From Maratus speciosus (taxonomy: Eukaryota > Arthropoda > Arachnida > Araneae > Salticidae): 64,000 nucleotides of DNA. The notes beneath the pieces are model-generated. The model was not told where the DNA came from. It saw only the letters and a program-made list of their open reading frames with translations, and made no database searches. Below, in pieces: positions 47,388 to 58,269 of this stretch. The number at the start of each line of letters is the position of its first letter. Positions within the stretch are counted from its first letter, which is position 1. Location of the stretch: assembly GCA_963932465.1 (NCBI GenBank), contig OZ010795.1, positions 521,735,451-521,799,450 of the forward strand, read 5' to 3'. The position numbers were made by a program, and so were the translations under genes.

Positions 47388-50221
47388 CTAGCAAACCCCG
47401 CGACTTTGCTCGCGTAATAGTTGAAATATGTCAAGTGATATTTCCATGACTATTTTTTATTAGAAGAACACTTTTTGAAATAATTCAAAAATTAAAAATT
47501 AAGCCACAGTTTGACTAAACTTCATTATAAAAGTGCAATAGACAGAAATGAGATTTTAATTAATAAGAAGAACTAAAACTAATTCCAAATAAATGATAAT
47601 TTAGAAAGTATTTTGAGAGTTTTATGCTCATTTCATATTTCATATGCTCATTTCAGTATTCATTTGAAGTTTTGAATTGTTTAGAAACCATCTTAACACA
47701 TTTACATGTTAAAATTAACCATCATGTCAAATTCCAAGCTTCTTGTCTAACAGTCTACCACATCTCCGGTGTTTGTGGCACCAATATAAAAGCCAAAAGA
47801 GAGATGAAATAGAATGTCACGAAAAATGTTGAAACAGAGACTGTAACCAATAATTTGCCAACATCAACATTGAAATTGGTTGATATTTCCTAATATTCTA
47901 TAGAAAACGGAATTTAGATGTTTTTAAAGGCATTCTTGTTGTTCCTGCCAACCAAGTAGTAATGACACCGGCATAAAATATAGCCCGTATAGTATCAGGG
48001 ATAATCACTCTTGATTCGCAACCAATAACTTATGTAATCGGCTTATTATTTCCTGAGACTCCATAGAAATCTTTATTTAGGACACTTTTAGAATGCTTTT
48101 CGATTCTTCCCTTCGCTTCAACCCTTTTTAATTTCGAATCTATTTTTGACTGTTCTTAGACTGTTCTTTATATTTTATAAGTAATTACCGTGCTATATTT
48201 AAAGTTTCTAGCCTCTTCAGTACCGCAGAAATCGCAAATTAGATAGTTTTTTGCTCCTGCAATCCTCGACATAAAATACAGCTTATGTTTGAGCTGGTTC
48301 TATCACCATCAATTTTCAACCATTATGTTTGAAATCGGTTTCGTTTTTCATACGATCACATAAAAATCGTAATTTAGAACGCTTATAGAACGCTTTTCGC
48401 TCACTTCATCCTTTTAAATTTGGAATTTTCTTTCGACGATTCTTAGAAAGTATTTGCATCTTTGAAGTAATTACCATTTCAAATTTAACATGATAGACCC
48501 CTCAGTAACACAAAAAACGGAATTTAGAACATTTTTTTGCTCCTGTAACCCACAAGTTGTAGTAACACTAACATAAAATATAGGTTATGTTGGAGCGGGG
48601 ATTGTCACCATATATTTGAAACCATTACTTATGAAATCGGTTTATATTTCCTGAGGTTGCATAGAAATTGCTATTTAGAACGTTTTTAGTACAATTTTCT
48701 TTCATTTTCACCCCTTTTAGATTTCAAATTTTTAAGGAACTCTTCTCAGAGAGTATTTACATATCATAAGTAATTTCCATGCAAAATTGCACGTTGCTAG
48801 CCTCTTCAGTATCACAAAAATCACAATTTAGTACGTTCTTTAAAATGCAGCCGCAATGTGGTAGTGACGCCGACATGAAATAGATCCTATATTGGAGCAA
48901 GGGCTGTAATCATCAATTTCCAATCATTACGTTTGAAATTGGTTGAGTACTTTCATAGATTGCGTAGAAATCGCAATTTAGAAAGATTTTCGTCCATTTT
49001 CACCCCTTTTAAATTTCGAATTATTTAGGAATAATTCTTAGAGATAATTTATATCTTAAAAGTAACTACCATGCCTAGTTTCAAGTTACTAGCCCCTGCA
49101 GTATTACAAAAAACGCAATTTAGATCGTTTTTGCTCCTTCACTCTTTTGGGGTAGCGGCACCGACATGAAAAGCAGCCTATGTTGGAGGGAGGGCTGTCG
49201 CCGTCATTTTCACACCATTATTTTTTAAATGTGTTACTTCCTGAGATTGAGTAGAAATCGCAATTTAGAAAGTTTTTTAGAACGCTATTTTAACCCTCTT
49301 TTAAATTTCAATTTCTTGGGAAATTATTATTGGGAATCTTAGAGATCATTTGTGTCTTGCAAATAACTGCCCTGCCTAATTTCGGGATTCTAGGCCTTTC
49401 ATTAAAAAAAAAAAAAAAAAATCGCAATTTAGAACGTTTATTGCTTCTGCACCCCCTAGGTGGTTGTGACACTGGCATGAATTAGAGCCTATGTTGGAGC
49501 AAGGGCTGCCATCATCAATTTCCAACCATTACTTTTGAAATAGGTTGGGTACTTTCTGAAATTGCGTAGAAATCGCCATTTAAAACTTTTTTTAGAACTC
49601 TTTCGCGTATTTTCACCCCTTTTAAATTTCGATTTTTTTAAGAAATGTTCTTAGATATCATTTATATCTTATAAGTAACTACCATTCCAAATTCCATGTA
49701 TCTGGGCCCTTCAGTAACATAAAAATCGCAATTTAGAACTTTTTTTTCTCTCCTGAACCCCCTTTAGGGGTAGTGGCACCGACATAAAATGAAGCGTATG
49801 TTAGAGCAAGGGTTGTCACCATCATTTTGACACTATTGTTTTTGAAATCGGTTTGGTACTTTCTAAAACTGCGTAAAAATCGCCATTTAGAACGTTTTTT
49901 AGAACGCTTTTTGCGTATTTTCACCTCTTTTTAATTTTGATTTTTTTTTTAAAGAAATGTCCTTAGAGATCATAAGTAGCTGCCATTCCAAATTTCATGT
50001 TTCTAGGCCCTTCAGTAACACAAGAATCGCATTTTTAGAACATTTTTTTTTTGCTCCTGCATTCCCTTTTGGCCAGTGGCTGGGACATAAGATATAGCCT
50101 ATGTTATAAATTGGACTAACACCATCATTTTGGTACCATTACTTTTGAAATCGGTTCGGCAGTTCCAGAGCTTACTTCCTACAAATAAATAATTCTTACC
50201 TCTTTATAATATTAGAATAGA
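47388..50221 (-). mobile_element. Non-autonomous Helitron with tandem-repeat body
   Basis: On the minus strand the 3' end is TTACGCGAGCAAAGTCGCGG, then GGTTTG and CTAG, with a CGCGA/TCGCG stem, flanked by T. The 5' end is A followed by TCTATTCTAATATTATAAAG at 50,221, a close match to Helitron 5' termini known from insects. Both ends sit between A and T, as Helitron insertion requires. The 2.8-kb body has about eight diverged units and no Rep/helicase gene. The interrupted TIR element on both sides confirms the boundaries. Confidence 0.8.
47950..50150. repeat. About eight tandem units of about 300 bp
   Basis: The anchor (G/A)CAT(A/G)AAA occurs at about 47,971, 48,269, 48,571, 48,873, 49,164, 49,476, 49,782 and 50,084, a spacing of 291-312. 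Each unit contains a GGAGCAAGGGCTGTCA-like block, CATCA(A)TTTTC..CCATTA, GAAATCGGTT, a TTCCTGAGATTGCGTAGAAA-like block, TCGCAATTTAGAACG, CACCCCTTTTAAATTTCG and TAAGTAACTACCAT. Divergence between units is substantial, so the array is old. No unit codes for protein. Confidence 0.85.
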
Positions 50222-50846
50222 TAAATTGTTTATTTACTTTTATTTTGTTTTTTAAAATTACATAAATTGTTTTGTTCTATAGTTATTAATTAAACTTTTT
50301 TTAATTTGTTTTTATTCCCTTTTTTTAAATATATATGTAATTGGTATTCGAAAACAAGGTTTTCGTCAAATTGGCGTCAGAAAAAAATAGTGCCAATGTA
50401 TATGACATCTGTGCCAAAATTATCTTTAATACATTTATCTATATTACATTTTATGAATTCATCATTTTTAACACCTATCTAATATATAAAAATGAAAATT
50501 TTTCTGTCTGTCTGTCTATAATGCTGTATAAATCCACAGATTGGAAGTCAGAATTGTGAAATGTTACGTACATGTGTATTAAAATACGTTCGAGGCAACT
50601 AAAGTAATCCGAAATCGGTATAACTTACAGTTAATTTTTAATTATAAAAAACCACAAATTTGACAGCAATTTTCAATCAAATATAAATATTTTTCGTTAT
50701 AGCTGTTGCAACAATTAAAAATCCACAGTAAAATTCTTACTAGAACAGTTACTTTTCTATAAAAAGTGGGGAAGGATTGTACTTTGTGCCAATATATTAA
50801 GAAAAAGAAGAAACAACGTATAAAGGCACAAATAAAATGTGTTTAA

Positions 50847-50893
50847 AAGCATACAGCTGTTTCAAAACCTCTAAGGTTTCCTCATCAGTGCTT
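50847..50893 (-). ncRNA. Hammerhead ribozyme motif, left terminal repeat
   Basis: On the minus strand it is identical to the motif at 51,948: AAGCA, core CTGATGA, a hairpin with GAAACC/GGTTTT, core GAAA, then CAGCTG and TA before TGCTT. AAGCA pairs with TGCTT (stem I). The orientation is opposite to the other copy because the terminal repeats are inverted. Confidence 0.8.
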
Positions 50894-51027
50894 AAAATAA
50901 AAGTTAAAACTAAGACATTGTGTAAAAAGAGGGGGGGGGGAGAGAGGTGGACAGAGAGTCAGAAAAGCGTACCTTTCACCTCTACTGCCAACGGTGAAAT
51001 GCGACCTACGGCTGACAAACAGTTACG

Positions 51028-51712
51028 CCCACATCGCCTTTCATCCCATCCACCTAATCAAAAGTTGGCTGCCTTAAACAGTTATGTTTACAGGGCTTTA
51101 AATATTTGTTCTTCCGACAGTTTACTAAAAACAGAATTAGACTACATTAAATCTATTGCCATTGATCGAGGTTTTACAGCTGAAATCGTCGATTCCATTC
51201 ATAACAAACTAAGTAAACTTACAAAATCCAGGGCTAATACTGTCGGTAATGAAAATTTAATTATACTCCCATATTTTCCGAAAATAAGCCATCAAATTTC
51301 TAAAATCTTGTCAAAATTTGACTTTAAAGTAGTTTATACTCCTTTTAATAAAATTCAATTCACAAATCTGAAACATCCAATTGACAATTTTTCAAATTGG
51401 GGTATTTACAGGATATCTTGCGAATGCAACAAAATGTACATTGGTCAAACGAAGCGTGCCTTTAAGATCCGTTTGGGGGAGCATAAAACTTGCGTTAAAA
51501 ATTGTGATATCAAACGTTCCGCTATTGCCAACCACTGCTGGTCCAACAACCATAATTTTAAATTTTCCGAAGCCTCCATAATACAGAAATGTACTTCAAT
51601 CTATGATCTGGACTTCTGGGAGGCTTACCACATATGGAAAAATTCAAACAGTTTAGTTAATGATTTATCTAGTACGCCCAATTTTTCAAAGGTATGGTTT
51701 AATTTTCTATAA
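51028..51712 (+). pseudogene. Penelope-like polyprotein, C-terminal part with GIY-YIG endonuclease
   Basis: The open frame formally begins at 50,837 inside the terminal repeat, but the real protein part starts near 51,028 (SHPPNQKLAALNSYVYRALN), which matches the region following the reverse transcriptase fingers/palm in Penelope elements. Numbering from 50,837, the endonuclease has GIY at 189-191, YIG at 201-203, the catalytic Arg at 212 (IRLGEH) and the catalytic Glu at 262 (WEAYHI), with the CxC before YIG. It ends at TAA after WFNFL. The endonuclease cuts the target DNA for integration. All key endonuclease residues are present, but the reverse transcriptase catalytic part is absent. Confidence 0.85.
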
Positions 51713-51947
51713 TTCCCTCCACTCCCTCCCCCTTTTTCTCCTTCTAAGTTTGGACTCTTCCAGAGCAATTGGGTATTTTGATTGGTCTCCCTGAATATGC
51801 GCGTGAGATCAACTCCGTAACTGTTTGTCAGCCGTAGATCGCATTTCACCGTTGGCAGTAGAGCTGAAAGGTACGCTTTTCTGACTCTCTGTCCACCTCT
51901 CTCTCCCCCCTCTTTTTACACAATGTCTTAGTTTTAACTTTTATTTT

Positions 51948-51994
51948 AAGCACTGATGAGGAAACCTTAGAGGTTTTGAAACAGCTGTATGCTT
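51948..51994 (+). ncRNA. Hammerhead ribozyme motif, right terminal repeat
   Basis: Elements in order are AAGCA (stem I, 51,948-51,952), CTGATGA (51,953-51,959), a stem II hairpin GGAAACC/GGTTTT with a short loop, GAAA (51,978-51,981), the palindromic CAGCTG as a minimal stem III, and TA followed by TGCTT (51,990-51,994), which pairs with AAGCA. Predicted self-cleavage is after A 51,989. Hammerhead ribozymes with a very short stem III are known in Penelope-like terminal repeats. The closing base pair of stem II is G-U rather than G-C, which may weaken activity. Confidence 0.85.
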
Positions 51995-52473
51995 TTAAAC
52001 ACATTTTATTTGTGCCTTTATACGTTGTTTCTTCTTTTTCTTAAGTTACTTTTCTATTGTAGGATTTCCACGTGAAAAAATGAAATAAATAGTTTGACCA
52101 ATTTTTTTAAAAAAGGGAATATTACATCATAACTTTTCTACTGCAATATTTTACGTGAAATATTGAAAATAAAATAAATATTTTGACGAATTAAAAAGCA
52201 TAAGTGAATGTTATGTCATATTTTTTTCTGTTTTGTGATTTCCATGTGAAAAATTATAATTATTTAAACAATTTAACGAATTAAAAAATGGAATATTGTA
52301 TCATATTGGAAATATAAAGGACGTGTTGAATATATAACGTCATATAAGTGTGAAAAAAGAAATAATTTAATTTATATCTGTATTATTTTGCGTCTGTTAT
52401 ATAAATTTATACATTTTTATATTGGGTTTTTATTTGATTCATGTGTACAAAACTTCGATTGTTTATATATATA

Positions 52474-52672
52474 CACTGTTAAAAATTTGCAGCATTCTGG
52501 CAGGTCATTTGACCGTTTTTCCGAAAATGGTTACACAACCGTAATTTTAACACTATTCTGGCCATATTATTGGCCATTTTATGGTCAGAATATAATTAAA
52601 TTATGGTTATGAAATCGTTTTTCAAAAAACGGTCGAATGACCTGCCAGAATGCTGCAAAATTTTTAACAGTG
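52474..52672. mobile_element. Foldback MITE, CACTGTTAAAAATTT termini
   Basis: It starts CACTGTTAAAAATTTGCAGC and ends with the complement GCTGCAAAATTTTTAACAGTG. The arms pair over about 60 bases, including CATTCTGGCAGGTCATTTGA. It sits in a TATATA microsatellite, so a TA duplication is present but uninformative. The 199-bp element is nearly all palindrome, with no coding content. Confidence 0.8.
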
Positions 52673-52802
52673 TATATATATATATATATATATATTTGTG
52701 TTGTGTGTTAAACTGCCTATGTTGCGTATTTTCAAAAAAAAAAAAAAAAAAAAAATCTAAAATTTCGGGCAACGCCGGGTACTTTAGTTAGTTTTGTATA
52801 TA

Positions 52803-53129
52803 TGTAGAATGATTACATGCAAAATGTTAATTTATTAATGACTTGAATAACTAGACGTTGGAATAACAACACATGGACTTTAACACAATTCTATAAAAAT
52901 AATTTTAACCCACTTCGTTGATAGGTTCTTCAAGTGCATTACATTTATCACTTAAAACCTATAATACACTTTGTTTCGAACAATCCTATTAAGTCTAACA
53001 GTGGCTTCCTTGGCATTTCATATGCCGATGCTTCGTGAACAATATAATTTTATAGACTGACTATTTTCTAATTTTGAATACCTCCAAATCTTCATATCGT
53101 GATCGTGAATTTTCAAAACAGTCAAATCA
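52803..53129 (-). repeat. 3' LTR of the gypsy element
   Basis: On the plus strand it runs TGTAGAATGATT to CAAATCA. Shared text with the other LTR includes GACGTTGGAATAACAACACA, CACTTAAAACCTATAATACA and GGCATTTCATATGCCGATGC. Length 327 versus 325 bases. Confidence 0.8.
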
Positions 53130-53279
53130 GTCAGCCTGACATGATGGCGTCCCGACATCAGTATCTTGGCTTATTATTTTTTCATGCTTGAACAGCTAAA
53201 CATTTGAGACTTATATATTTTTTTTATTTCACATAAAATATTGATTACATATTCAATACACACACACATATACTTAATC

Positions 53280-56200
53280 TATCTGACTTATCTAGGAGTT
53301 TAACCCATAGACGCGGTTTCATGTATTTGGCCCCTGCTGACATATTTCATGGAGCTTCATGATCTCCTACTTTCTCTACTTCATACCAATGATTATTGAC
53401 GGCGGTTAACTCATATGGCCCTAAATATTTTTCATTAAGTTTGATAGTATTACCAAATTGCGTCCTCTTTTGGCTACGATATCTCTCATTTTGTATTTTC
53501 GTGGCTGTTTTCCTTTCTTATCAAACTGCACCTTGTTTTCTTCTTGTATTTTGAGAATATTTTTCTTTGCCTCTTCTCTCACGGCTTCTCGTTCTTCCAT
53601 CATACATTCGGTAAATTCTTCTTCCAAAATCTTCTTGATGTTTTGCATGTCATGTCTACTCCTGATATTATTTCAAAGGAACTATACTTGGTGCTTCGTG
53701 TTACTGTGCTATTCATAATTCTTTGAAATTTTAGCACATACTCATACCACTTGAATTCGTCATCACTAGATAATTTTTACGTAACGGATATCATCACTCT
53801 GTGTATCCTTTCCACGTGAGCATTTCCTCTTGCACTCCTGTTGTTATATTTAGAGACTCAATTTCTTCTTTTGTATAATATTCCTTGAACTTGCTTTCAG
53901 TAAAAGCTTTCACTTTATCGGTTATAATTCTAGTTGGGTTCCCGAATGTTGCTTGTTGTAGTTCCAATTTCTCTCTTACATCCTTGTATGTCTTTAATAT
54001 CACTGGATAAAACGATACGAACTTCGTAAATGCATCTACTACGGTGAAAATATATTGATATTTTATTTGTGTGAGATAATGTAGCTGTGTGATCGATGTG
54101 ATAGGTTTCCAATGATTTATCTCCTTTTGGTGTAGGGTTTAGAAAACCTTCAGCATTTCCCTGCTTCCTATTATATAAGATACAATCAACACAGTTCGCA
54201 ATTACTTTTTCTACTTTCTTCCATAATCCAGCTGTGTAAAATTCTTGCTTCACTAGATCTTCCGTCTTTGATACTCAAAGTGTCCTCTTTCATGAATTTT
54301 TCGTATAACTTCTGGTTGCATCTCTTCTGGTAACACCAACATTTCTTTTCCGTTCTCGAATCTGTATAGTACATCATCTTTTACTAAGTATTTATCGTAC
54401 AATCCATTTTTAACAAGCGACTTGATGCACTGTATGGATTCATCTAGGTTTTGCGCTATTGCGATCTTTTTCGTTATTTCTCCTTGCGATCTAGTTAGCA
54501 TTAATACTGATTATGTTGTCGGCACGCTTCGGCTTGATGCATCTACATTTTTCATTCTTGTTGCTGCTCTATGTTCTATTTCATAGTCGTACTCTTCGAT
54601 GAGTAGTGCCCATCTTGCTAAATTAGGTGGTAAATATTTTTTATTTGAAGTCTTTTGGAAAGCAGCACAGTCCGTTACAATATTGAATTTATTTCCCATT
54701 AGGTAATTTCTGAATATTTTTGAGCTTCTATTATGGCTAATAGTATATGTTCATAACTTGAATATTTCTCCTGATGTGGAGAAGTTTTCTTGCTCATATT
54801 GTAATTGGTGAAGATTTCCATCATCTCCTTTCTGTTAATATAACTGCACCAAATCCTTGGCTGCTTTCGTCAGTATGGAGTTCCATTGTAAATCCTTGTC
54901 TCTATAATTAAAGAACTGGTTTTGTTTATAATATTCTCTTTAACTCATTGAAAGCTTCGAGCTACACTCTTTCAAATTTGAAACAATTTACTTTCCTTAA
55001 TAAATCACTTAGAGCCTTGTCGATTTTGGCATAATTCGGGATAAATTTTCTGAAGTATCATGTTAAACCTAAAAAGGATTGTAATTGTTTTGTTGTAGTT
55101 GGTTTAGGGAAATTTTGCACAGCCTTTGTTTCCACTTCGGACGGTTTTATTGTCCCATTTTCGATTATATATCCCAATAACTGTATTTTCTTTTTAAGAA
55201 ATGGACATTTTTTGCAGTTACTTTCTAAACCATAAGCTGATGCTACTTCTAATACTCGTTTTATCTTCTTTATTCCATCTTCTTCATCATCTGTGGGAAC
55301 TACAAATTCATCCATGTATACAATGATAGTGACTTCTCGCAGTCGATCTTGGAATACTGTGTTTACATATCTTTGAAATTGATTATATGATATGTACAAT
55401 CCGAAGGGAGAATGTAAAAATTCGTATTCCCCTTCATGCGTTACGAAAGCTGTATATTTAACGACTGCTTTCTTCAATTTCGACGTGGTAGAAGCCATTT
55501 TTAACATTTAATGTCGTAAATACGCGTCTCTTCTATAATTTATCAATCACATCCTCAATTAACGGTAGTAAACTTTTAATATTTTTCGATTTATTTTCCG
55601 ATAATCTATACATAACCGATACGACCCATCTTTTTTATTTACTAGAGACTACTGGGGACGCAAAATCTGAGTAACTTCATCTAATGATCCCATCTTCCAA
55701 CTACTGTTGCCTTTGCTTACTGATGATTTCCTGCTCAACTAGAGATAACCTCCTTGGCCGTTCACAGATAGGTTTTTCATCCGCCAATAGTACTTTAATC
55801 TTTAACCCAGTATCTTTTGTTTTATTCAGTTTGTTTGATTCTATTAATTATCGTATTTTTTCTCTGTGAGTTAAATTTGTAACATGATTCAAATCCACCT
55901 CGGCATTTACACAGTTGATATTAATCATATCTTCCAAACCTCGATTATCTTTGTCTATATTTGATGTCGCTACTTCACCTGATTTGGAAGGACTTCATTA
56001 ATTTTAATGTATCCTACTTGCACTGTATTGTAGTTTATTATTCTAAGATCATCTTCCATTACTCTTAACGTCAATCCTTCGACTGCTTTTCTACTTATTA
56101 TTAAATCACAGTCAGTTTCTTGTACCACATACAATTTATCCTGTAGTTCTATATCATCTACATAAACTTTATGCAAGAAGAAACCCGTTGGCATAATTTC

Positions 56201-56534
56201 TTTTCCCCCTATGCCCGATATATATATATATATATTGTCACTGGTTAACTTTGGCGCGTTTATTGCAGTATGATATATTTAATTGGCGGTTGAAATATCA
56301 CTCCTTGTATCGATTACTATGGGGTTTTTGATTCATTGAATATCCAGTAATCTTCTTTTCTCACCATTTAACATGCCCATATTAACTACTTTTCTTTGTG
56401 TGGTTTGGCTCCAACCTTGGTATTTATTTTCGCACCAATTTTTATTACGTTGCGGGTTATAATTAAAATATTCTTGTGTTTTACTCTCCATGGTACATTT
56501 CCCACACACGTGACCAGGTTTGCCGGAAAGAAAA
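53280..56534 (-). pseudogene. Gypsy pol pseudogene (protease, RT, RNase H, integrase)
   Basis: Reading leftward on the minus strand, a zinc knuckle remnant (SGKPGHVCGKC, first Cys changed to Tyr/Ser) starts at about 56,534. The protease follows near 56,310 with IDTRSDIS, where the active-site Gly is Arg. The reverse transcriptase (55,058-55,760) has RPRRLSLVEQEII, DGSYRLCIDYRKIN and the catalytic box YMDEF, with the second Asp changed to Glu. An RNase H tail and ARWALLIEEYDYEIEHR follow at 54,511-54,699. The integrase has IHERGHF and NCVDCILYNRKQG (zinc domain), YHIDH, FGNPTRIITDK and, one frame over, GNAHVER. The C-terminal LVAIKR-like part ends near 53,280. Many frameshifts and stops make it non-functional. 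Confidence 0.85.
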
Positions 56535-56536
56535 TA

Positions 56537-58067
56537 CACTGCTCAAAACAATTAAAGGATATTTCAGTTTTAGGTGGATTTTGTATCTGGTAAACTGTTT
56601 AGCTGATTGATACATGGTCGACAGACATAGTAGGTTATATGAGAATAAATTACACATGTTTGGCAGAAAAAAATGCATTTTATTGCGCATTTGTGTACTA
56701 AAGGAAAAAAACACAATTTGTGCATATGAGAAAAAAAGAATAAGAAAAGGTGTTTTCTTCAAAGAAAATCATTTTCAGTAGGGGGTATGGTTTCCATGGG
56801 CAGCCAGCAACGTTGAACACCTTTGAGGCATGGACTCAATGAGGCTATTAATGACGAGTTGGGGTATTCTGCCCCACTCTTCCAGAAGAGCCCTTTCCAG
56901 TTCTTGGAGAGTTTGTGAGGGTAGTTGGCGGCCAGAAACTCGTCTTCCTAGAGCGTTCCAAACGTGCTCAATTGTATTCATGTCTGGAGAACACGCTGGC
57001 CATTCCATTCGAACGATTCCTTCCTCGAAAAGGAAATCCTCCACCAGGTTTGCACGATGTGGCCTGCAGTTATCGTCCATTAAAATGAAGTTATCTCCGA
57101 TTGCTGCAGCGTAAGGGACTACGATAGGTCTGAGGATCTCATCCCTATATCGGCGACCAGTCAGAGCTCCATCTCGAATGATGTAGAGGTCAGTGCGCCC
57201 GTCAATGGAGATGCCACCATACACCAACACTCCTCCACCGCCAAATCTGACACTTTCGTGCACGAACGCAGGATTATTCCTACTGCCACGGTCCCTCCAG
57301 ATGAAAATACGCCTATTATCCGAATACACAGAAAAACGGGACTCGTCAGAAAACAGAATATTGCTCCATTCATTTCTCCTCCAGTTGACATGCTCGGTTG
57401 CCCACTCCCTGCGGTCGCGACGATGCCTTGATGTTAATCTAACACATACCATCGGTCGGCGAGCATACAGACCTACAGCATGGAGCCGGTTTCGGACAGT
57501 CTGAGTTGAAATCGTGGTGCCTGTAGCCGAGCGAATGTGTTGTTGGAGAAGAGTAGCGTTCATGGTTCGGTGTCTCCGAGCTGTTAACGCTAAATACCGA
57601 TCTTCATTGGGCGTTGTTGCCCGTCTACCACCTTGCCCTGGTCTTCGGCCTGCACATCCACTCTCCAAAAAACGGTTCCAGATCCTGGAAATGACACTTT
57701 GTGACACTCCAATGGCTTGCTCTACTTCGGCTTGAGTTTGGCCCCCTTCTAACCTACCAACAATTCTCAAAGCTTCTGAATCTGTCAAATGACTTCGCTG
57801 AGACATCGTACTCATCGAAACAAAGCAATCACTGAATGCCGATCATCCTTGTTTTCATTCTCTTTTATCCAGTTGAAAGTCAAATTTCATTCGCTGCCGC
57901 TGAAGCGACGTTTTTGACGTCGAACTCAAAATTTGCATACTCCACAGTTTGAAAACCAGAAAAATTTGCATTTGTGATTATCTTCTTCTATTTTCGGCAA
58001 AAAAAATTTCGTTTATATCTTTATTTTATATAAAACTTCAAATATCCTTTAATTGTTTTGAGCAGTG
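56537..58067 (-). mobile_element. Complete Tc1-like element, apparently intact
   Basis: TA flanks lie at 56,535-56,536 and 58,068-58,069. The TIRs are perfect complements for 28 bp, starting CACTGCTCAAAACAATTAAA. The 1,531-bp element contains one uninterrupted transposase gene on the minus strand. It was inserted into the gypsy gag region, and gag text and the zinc knuckle resume on either side, which confirms the ends. Perfect TIRs and an open gene suggest a recent insertion. Confidence 0.95.
56775..57815 (-). CDS. Tc1-like DD34E transposase, 346 residues
   Basis: This enzyme would bind the element's terminal repeats and cut and paste it into TA sites in the nucleus. Residues about 10-55 form the first helix-turn-helix (QTQAEVEQAIGVSQSVISRI), followed by a GRRPGQGGRR AT-hook/linker-like stretch at about 56-65 and a second helix-turn-helix ending VRNRLHAVGL (about 107-116). 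The catalytic residues are D157 (LFSDESRF), D248 (ILMDDNCRPH) and E283 (DMNTIEHVW), with 34 residues between the last two, as in Tc1. GGGGVLVYGGIS (193-204) is the glycine-rich box. The length and the absence of stops match an intact protein. A second Met three codons in could also be the start. The relic at 4,955-5,866 is a relative. Confidence 0.95.
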   Translation of the reverse strand: MSTMSQRSHLTDSEALRIVGRLEGGQTQAEVEQAIGVSQSVISRIWNRFLESGCAGRRPGQGGRRATTPNEDRYLALTARRHRTMNATLLQQHIRSATGTTISTQTVRNRLHAVGLYARRPMVCVRLTSRHRRDRREWATEHVNWRRNEWSNILFSDESRFSVYSDNRRIFIWRDRGSRNNPAFVHESVRFGGGGVLVYGGISIDGRTDLYIIRDGALTGRRYRDEILRPIVVPYAAAIGDNFILMDDNCRPHRANLVEDFLFEEGIVRMEWPACSPDMNTIEHVWNALGRRVSGRQLPSQTLQELERALLEEWGRIPQLVINSLIESMPQRCSTLLAAHGNHTPY

Positions 58068-58269
58068 TATATTATATGAGCCTCGTATCTTCCGTGATTC
58101 ATATTGTGCCTATTGTGAACTTCCCGCCTTTTCGAATTGGCGTAATCAGCCGCTCTCGATTGTTTGTCCTCAAAACTGCCGCTTGTATACCTTAATATTA
58201 TCATATTTTGTTTCGTGCAAACCCTTCGAGCCGTTTCGTATATATCTAATTTGTTAACTGAGTCGTCTA

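Larger units (their letters stand above)
47245..50415. mobile_element. TIR element (GACACAGATGTC ends) interrupted by a Helitron
   Basis: The left end GACACAGATGTCATATACG and the right end TATATGACATCTGTGCC match the termini of the element at 23,716. The left side continues TCTGACGCCAATGTCATATAC and GTCGTTATTTTGCTTGATA, as in that copy, up to 47,387, where a Helitron begins. The right side resumes at 50,222 and includes TTGGCGTCAGAAAAAAATAG. The 8 bases outside match at about 6 of 8 positions (ACAATTAC and AAAATTAT), consistent with an old 8-bp duplication. Confidence 0.7.
50761..52043 (+). mobile_element. Penelope-like element insertion with inverted terminal repeats
   Basis: The 14-mer AGTTACTTTTCTAT flanks both sides (50,747-50,760 and 52,044-52,057), a target duplication. 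Inverted repeats of about 230 bp lie at 50,797-51,027 and 51,816-52,044. On the left a 36-base extension (50,761-50,796) precedes the repeat, as described for Penelope-group terminal repeats. Between the repeats is the C-terminal end of the reverse transcriptase plus a GIY-YIG endonuclease. The reverse transcriptase core is missing, so this copy is 5' truncated. Confidence 0.85.
50478..52791 (+). mobile_element. Second Helitron, carrying nested insertions
   Basis: The 5' end is A followed by TCTAATATATAAAAATGAAA at 50,478, then a GTCTGTCTGTCTATAATG tract. The 3' end is CGGGCAACGCCGGGTACTTT then AGTTAG at 52,791 with T following. The last four bases are TTAG instead of CTAG, a single change. 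The body has about three diverged units of about 90 bp at 52,055-52,310. A Penelope-like insertion lies at 50,761-52,043 and a foldback MITE at 52,474-52,672. Without these the Helitron would be about 0.8 kb. Confidence 0.65.

Noticed and set aside
47950..50150. CRISPR-like array because of the regular 300-bp spacing
   Set aside because: The units are 300 bp, diverged along their whole length and have no constant short repeat with unique spacers. The context is a eukaryotic Helitron.
52743..52791. CGGGCAACGCCGGGT as a transcription terminator hairpin
   Set aside because: A stem followed by T-rich sequence is suggestive, but the context and TTAG/T ending fit a Helitron 3' terminus better, and rho-independent terminators are bacterial.
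56830..57735. Several plus-strand frames opposite the intact Tc1 transposase
   Set aside because: They are antisense shadows of the conserved transposase gene, with no domain of their own.
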